From the NCBI RefSeq assembly GCF_049306965.1, contig NC_133179.1:12863501-12927500 (forward strand): a stretch of 64,000 nt of DNA. Reading direction: 5' to 3'. The notes beneath the pieces were generated by a model. It was not told the DNA's origin, made no database searches, and saw only the letters and a list, made by a program, of their open reading frames with translations. A program made the translations under genes and the position numbers. Shown in pieces: positions 61,001-64,000 of this stretch (positions are counted from its first letter, which is position 1; each line of letters opens with the position of its first letter). The DNA is from Danio rerio (Eukaryota; Chordata; Actinopteri; Cypriniformes; Danionidae).

Positions 61001-62550
61001 AAGTGTGAAGAGAGCAGGTCTTTTAACTATTTTTGACGTACGAGCGTGTGCAACCATTGTAATCTTTTCGATTCGAGACTTCCAATCTTATTCACTTCCA
61101 TTGATTTTAAGACGTTAAAAACTGCTTGCTATGCTGGTTAATGTTGCACACCAACATTGTCTTATTATATCATTCTACTTTTTATGTACAGTCATGAACA
61201 CACTTGTGTGTAGAGCGAGCAGTTTGACCGTTTATTATTCCAAGTCATTTCTCCCATAGGCAACTGAATCGGAAGTACAAACGCACTTCAGCATTGTAGA
61301 ATAAGATCTATAAACTATTAAACTTAAACACCCCATTCTTCTTTCTGCACAGAATGCTGCCAGATGATCTGCGGTTGTCTACAGCCAAACCCAGATGAGA
61401 GACTCGCTCTGCAGGAGATGCATCTCCATAACTGGTTTAAGGTATGAAGCCTAAAGCTAAATGGCTTTCATTTTTGTTGATCATCTTAAGCAGAGGTGTC
61501 CAAACCAGAGTCTGCAGGCCAAAGTTAGCCTTTAATAGCTTGATTTGCCCTTTGATTTGGCCCACCATCCCATCTAAAAAGAGAGTGAGAATGACAACAG
61601 AAACACGAACTGAAAGTAAAAGATTCGATTAAATGTTATATTAAATATAAATAGTCACTCAATAAATAGAGGAACACATCAGTGATGCACATCAAGGCAA
61701 AAAACAGGTGCAGCTTGACTAGTGTAACTCCACTGTTATAAATAGGATTGTTTTTACTGAACGAATAAATACTGCATTAGTTAATATAAATCAATGCTCT
61801 CTAGTTTTGTTTAAATGTTGAATAACTTAGGAAATCACCAATGGCAACTTCAATGTAATGAGTTTGGTATACTTTGGTCCAACACGCTCAGTCAAGATTG
61901 GTTTTTAGCCCTTCATAAAAAAAAGTTTGGACACAGCTGATCTTATGTCTTAAAGCATTACTTAACCCCCCAAAAAAGAAAATTCTGTTATTAATTACTC
62001 ACCCTCATGTCGTTCCAACCCACTGAGACTTTCATCTTCAGAACACAAATTAAGATATCAGGAGTGCTCAACCCCGTTCCTGGAGATCCACCTTCCTGAA
62101 GATTTCAGTTGCAACTCATGTCAAACACACCTGCCTGTAATTATCAAGTGCTGTTCAGGTCCTAAATAATTGCTTCAGGTGTGCTTAATCAGAGTTGGAG
62201 CTGAACTCTGTAGGAAGGTAGATCTCCAGGAACAGGGTTGAGCACCTCTGTCTTAGGTCAAATCCAGGAGTTCTCTCATCCTTCTTAGACAGGAACAGTC
62301 CTGAGGTGTTCAAAGTCTAGAAAAGGTTAAAACATTGCATGTGACATTAACTGTAATCATACCAAGGTCCAAGAACTTATTTGTGCACCTAAAAAAAAAA
62401 GCTAGCGAAGATGAGCAGAAGTCTTAGGGAATTGGAATGAGTGATTAAAACGTAATTTTCAGTTGTGGGTGAACTAATCCTTTAAATTCTGTCCAAAATG
62501 TAATGTATTTAGACGAATAACACTGATTTATGTTTCAGGTCATGGAGTAA
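58023..62550 (+). CDS. Pim-like serine/threonine kinase, copy 3 (8 exons, 503 aa, three FWKWP repeats)
   Basis: Exons: 58023-58668, 59428-59490, 59590-59684, 59775-59825, 60338-60716, 60809-60985, 61353-61441, 62539-62550. Every splice site and phase matches copies 1 and 2. Exon 1 has three FWKWP repeats and is nearly identical to copy 2. Exon 5 instead shares LLHFL and KDSGYK with copy 1, and it has a private DNDAHY where the others have DNDGHY. The kinase domain spans about 243-500 with VAVK, ERP hinge, HRD, DFG and PPEY all present, so it is predicted active. Intron 4 is full length and lacks the SINE of copy 1. A canonical AATAAA lies at 62791-62796. Confidence 0.9.
61491..61939 (+). mobile_element. 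hAT-type MITE in intron 7 of kinase copy 3
   Basis: Same insertion as in copies 1 and 2, with the right end and flank in the copy 2 form (ACACAGCTG then ATCTTATG). Confidence 0.8.
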
Positions 62551-62790
62551 GACAGGAGAAACAACTCAGCAACCCTAGCACACCTGAGGACTGCTGCATT
62601 GGATTGCTCTTTGTATTATATTGTTGCCTTGTCATCTTCTTTAATAGTGCAGGGCAACTTACATATGAGTGCTTTTGTTGATTAATTAATATGTCATGAA
62701 TGTTTTGAATGTATTGTTATTATATTATTATTATACACATATGCAAATGCACTATATATGTCATGTGTGTTTCTTATATACTGGTGAATT

Positions 62791-62796
62791 AATAAA
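62791..62796 (+). terminator. Poly(A) signal AATAAA of kinase copy 3
   Basis: About 240 bp after the stop; a T-to-A difference makes this canonical where copies 1 and 2 have ATTAAA. Confidence 0.5.
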
Positions 62797-63456
62797 GCAT
62801 CATAAAATCAACATCATGTCTTGTTTTTATTTATTATGTGACCAGTTACTGATTGTACACTGACTTCTTACTTTTTTCTTACAGATTTCACCTTTTTAAG
62901 ACATTTTAAGACCATTTTGAATGAAATTTTAGACTCATAAAGCGCTAAAGACTAAGGATTTTTCAAATTACCCAGATGAAAAAGAAATTTATTTGACCTA
63001 TCAAAATTTTTTTATAATAATAATAATTTAATGCTTATAATACATTATTAATAAACAATTAAATTATTTTAGAATTTTTTTCTTAACTAAATGTTTTAAA
63101 TATTGTGTAAAAACAAGCAAGCTCTGCTCATATCCATACAGTTTTCCCCAACCTAAACTTCTTTAAAATAATACTAAAGTGAACAAATGTTTTAAAAGAT
63201 TTAAAAACTATAATAAACTAAATCTATGGACAACAATCTGTCCAGGTCAGTGTCCTCAGCAGTACATGGAGAAACAAATGTCATTGTAAGGAAAATAATT
63301 AAACCATTATGATAAATAGAGTAAAACTTTACCTTTTTAAATAAAAAAGTTTACAGTTTGATTGAGATGGACTGTTGGTGATTGTATGGGGTTTTGGTCA
63401 GATTGGACAGCAATGCATGAACAAAGGAAAATTAAAACCTGTTTAAAAATATTTAA

Positions 63457-64000
63457 GACCAAGCACTGGGGTTACCCTAGCCTGCTTAAATGAAGTGGGG
63501 AATAAACCAGAGTCAAGAGATGTGTTAATTATGTGAGTCAGTGTTGGTATGACTGCAGGAGAGATGGCTTGCAAGAGATGAGAGGGAATGGGATCGAGTG
63601 GACAGGTGGTTGCATGGCTAGATAGCACGAGTTTGGACACCTCAGACTCAGAGAGCTGAGAAAAAGAGGTGAGTGTGTGTGGTGTTGGTGGTGTATCTTG
63701 CGTGTTTGTTGTAGGTGCAGCAAATTGAGCACTGATTTTTGCAGTTTTGGTGCAAAAGAATGTAGCAAAGTCATCAGTAGTAAGTGTGGAGGATGCGAGT
63801 GGAGGAGGAGGATAGAGGAGGGAGGAAAATGTTTTAAAAAGTAGGCGAGGATTAGTGGCATTGTTGATTTTCTGACGGAAATATGTCTGCTTTGCAGAAG
63901 TAACTTCAGCCGAGAAAGAAGACAGGAGAGTTTGGTATGTTAAGAGCTGTGCAGGATTTTTAGTTTTCCGCCAAATTCTCTCTGCAACCCGAAGTTTTGA
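63457..64000 (-). mobile_element. L2-type LINE fragment: N-terminal part of the reverse-transcriptase region, runs off the right edge
   Basis: On the minus strand one frame stays open from the window edge to about 63460. It contains AERIWRKTKNPAQLL, SAKQTYFRQKINNATNP, FSSLLYPPP, DDFATFFCTKTAKI and then TTCPLDPIPSHLLQAISP and INTSLDSGLFPTSFKQARVTP. This is the segment between endonuclease and reverse transcriptase, and the start of the latter, in fish L2-clade LINE ORF2 proteins as I recall them. The element is cut at 63457 before the catalytic reverse-transcriptase motifs, exactly where homology to the kinase array stops. The frame is intact within the window, suggesting a young fragment. Confidence 0.8.

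Larger units (their letters stand above)
55753..63456 (+). repeat. Tandem unit 3 of the Pim-like kinase array (about 7.7 kb, right end cut)
   Basis: Direct copy that follows units 1 and 2 until about 63456, where unique LINE sequence begins, so the last 320 bp or so of the unit are missing. A deletion of about 55 bp is seen near 56250 relative to units 1 and 2. Confidence 0.85.

Overview
The window is vertebrate genomic DNA, almost certainly zebrafish (Danio rerio) or a very close cyprinid. It is AT-rich, has long introns with GT-AG splicing, is dense in teleost SINEs and short inverted-repeat DNA transposons, and its spliced genes match known fish genes. No prokaryotic features, CRISPR array, rRNA/tRNA gene or endogenous virus/LTR element was recognised.

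Layout, left to right. (1) 81-329, minus strand: first coding exon of an unrecognised small secreted, acidic, Tyr- and Ser-Gly-rich protein, which reads leftwards out of the window. (2) 2202-16779, plus: a complete eight-exon makorin-1 gene (mkrn1, 439 aa, C3H zinc fingers plus RING E3 ligase), divergent from gene 1, with large introns full of MITEs. (3) 20582-21769, plus: an intronless multi-pass membrane protein, tmem121b (CECR6), 395 aa. (4) 27963-33107, minus: a complete eleven-exon interleukin-17 receptor A gene (il17ra1a type, 782 aa), tail to tail with tmem121b. TMEM121B and IL17RA are also neighbours in the human cat-eye-syndrome region, so this pair is conserved synteny. (5) 33.1-39.4 kb: no host gene recognised; it holds SINE and non-LTR tails, an internally deleted Tc1 transposon and a large foldback element. 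(6) 39.37-63.46 kb: three tandem, very similar units of about 8 kb, each with one eight-exon Pim-like serine/threonine kinase gene (448, 503 and 503 aa). Ahead of the kinase domain each protein has a tandem 55-residue repeat beginning FWKWP; copy 1 has two repeats, copies 2 and 3 have three. (7) 63457-64000, minus: part of an L2-type LINE reverse-transcriptase reading frame that abuts the right edge of the array.

The most interesting region is the kinase array. All three copies keep open frames and splice sites. They differ in FWKWP repeat number, in a SINE insertion found only in copy 1 and in an intron deletion found only in copy 2, and different segments support different pairs of nearest relatives, which suggests gene conversion. 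The left breakpoint lies inside a foldback transposon. The FWKWP repeat region has no function that I recognise.

Exon coordinates were derived by hand from splice consensus, reading-frame phase and protein homology recalled from memory. Transposon family names are from memory and are given as likely types.
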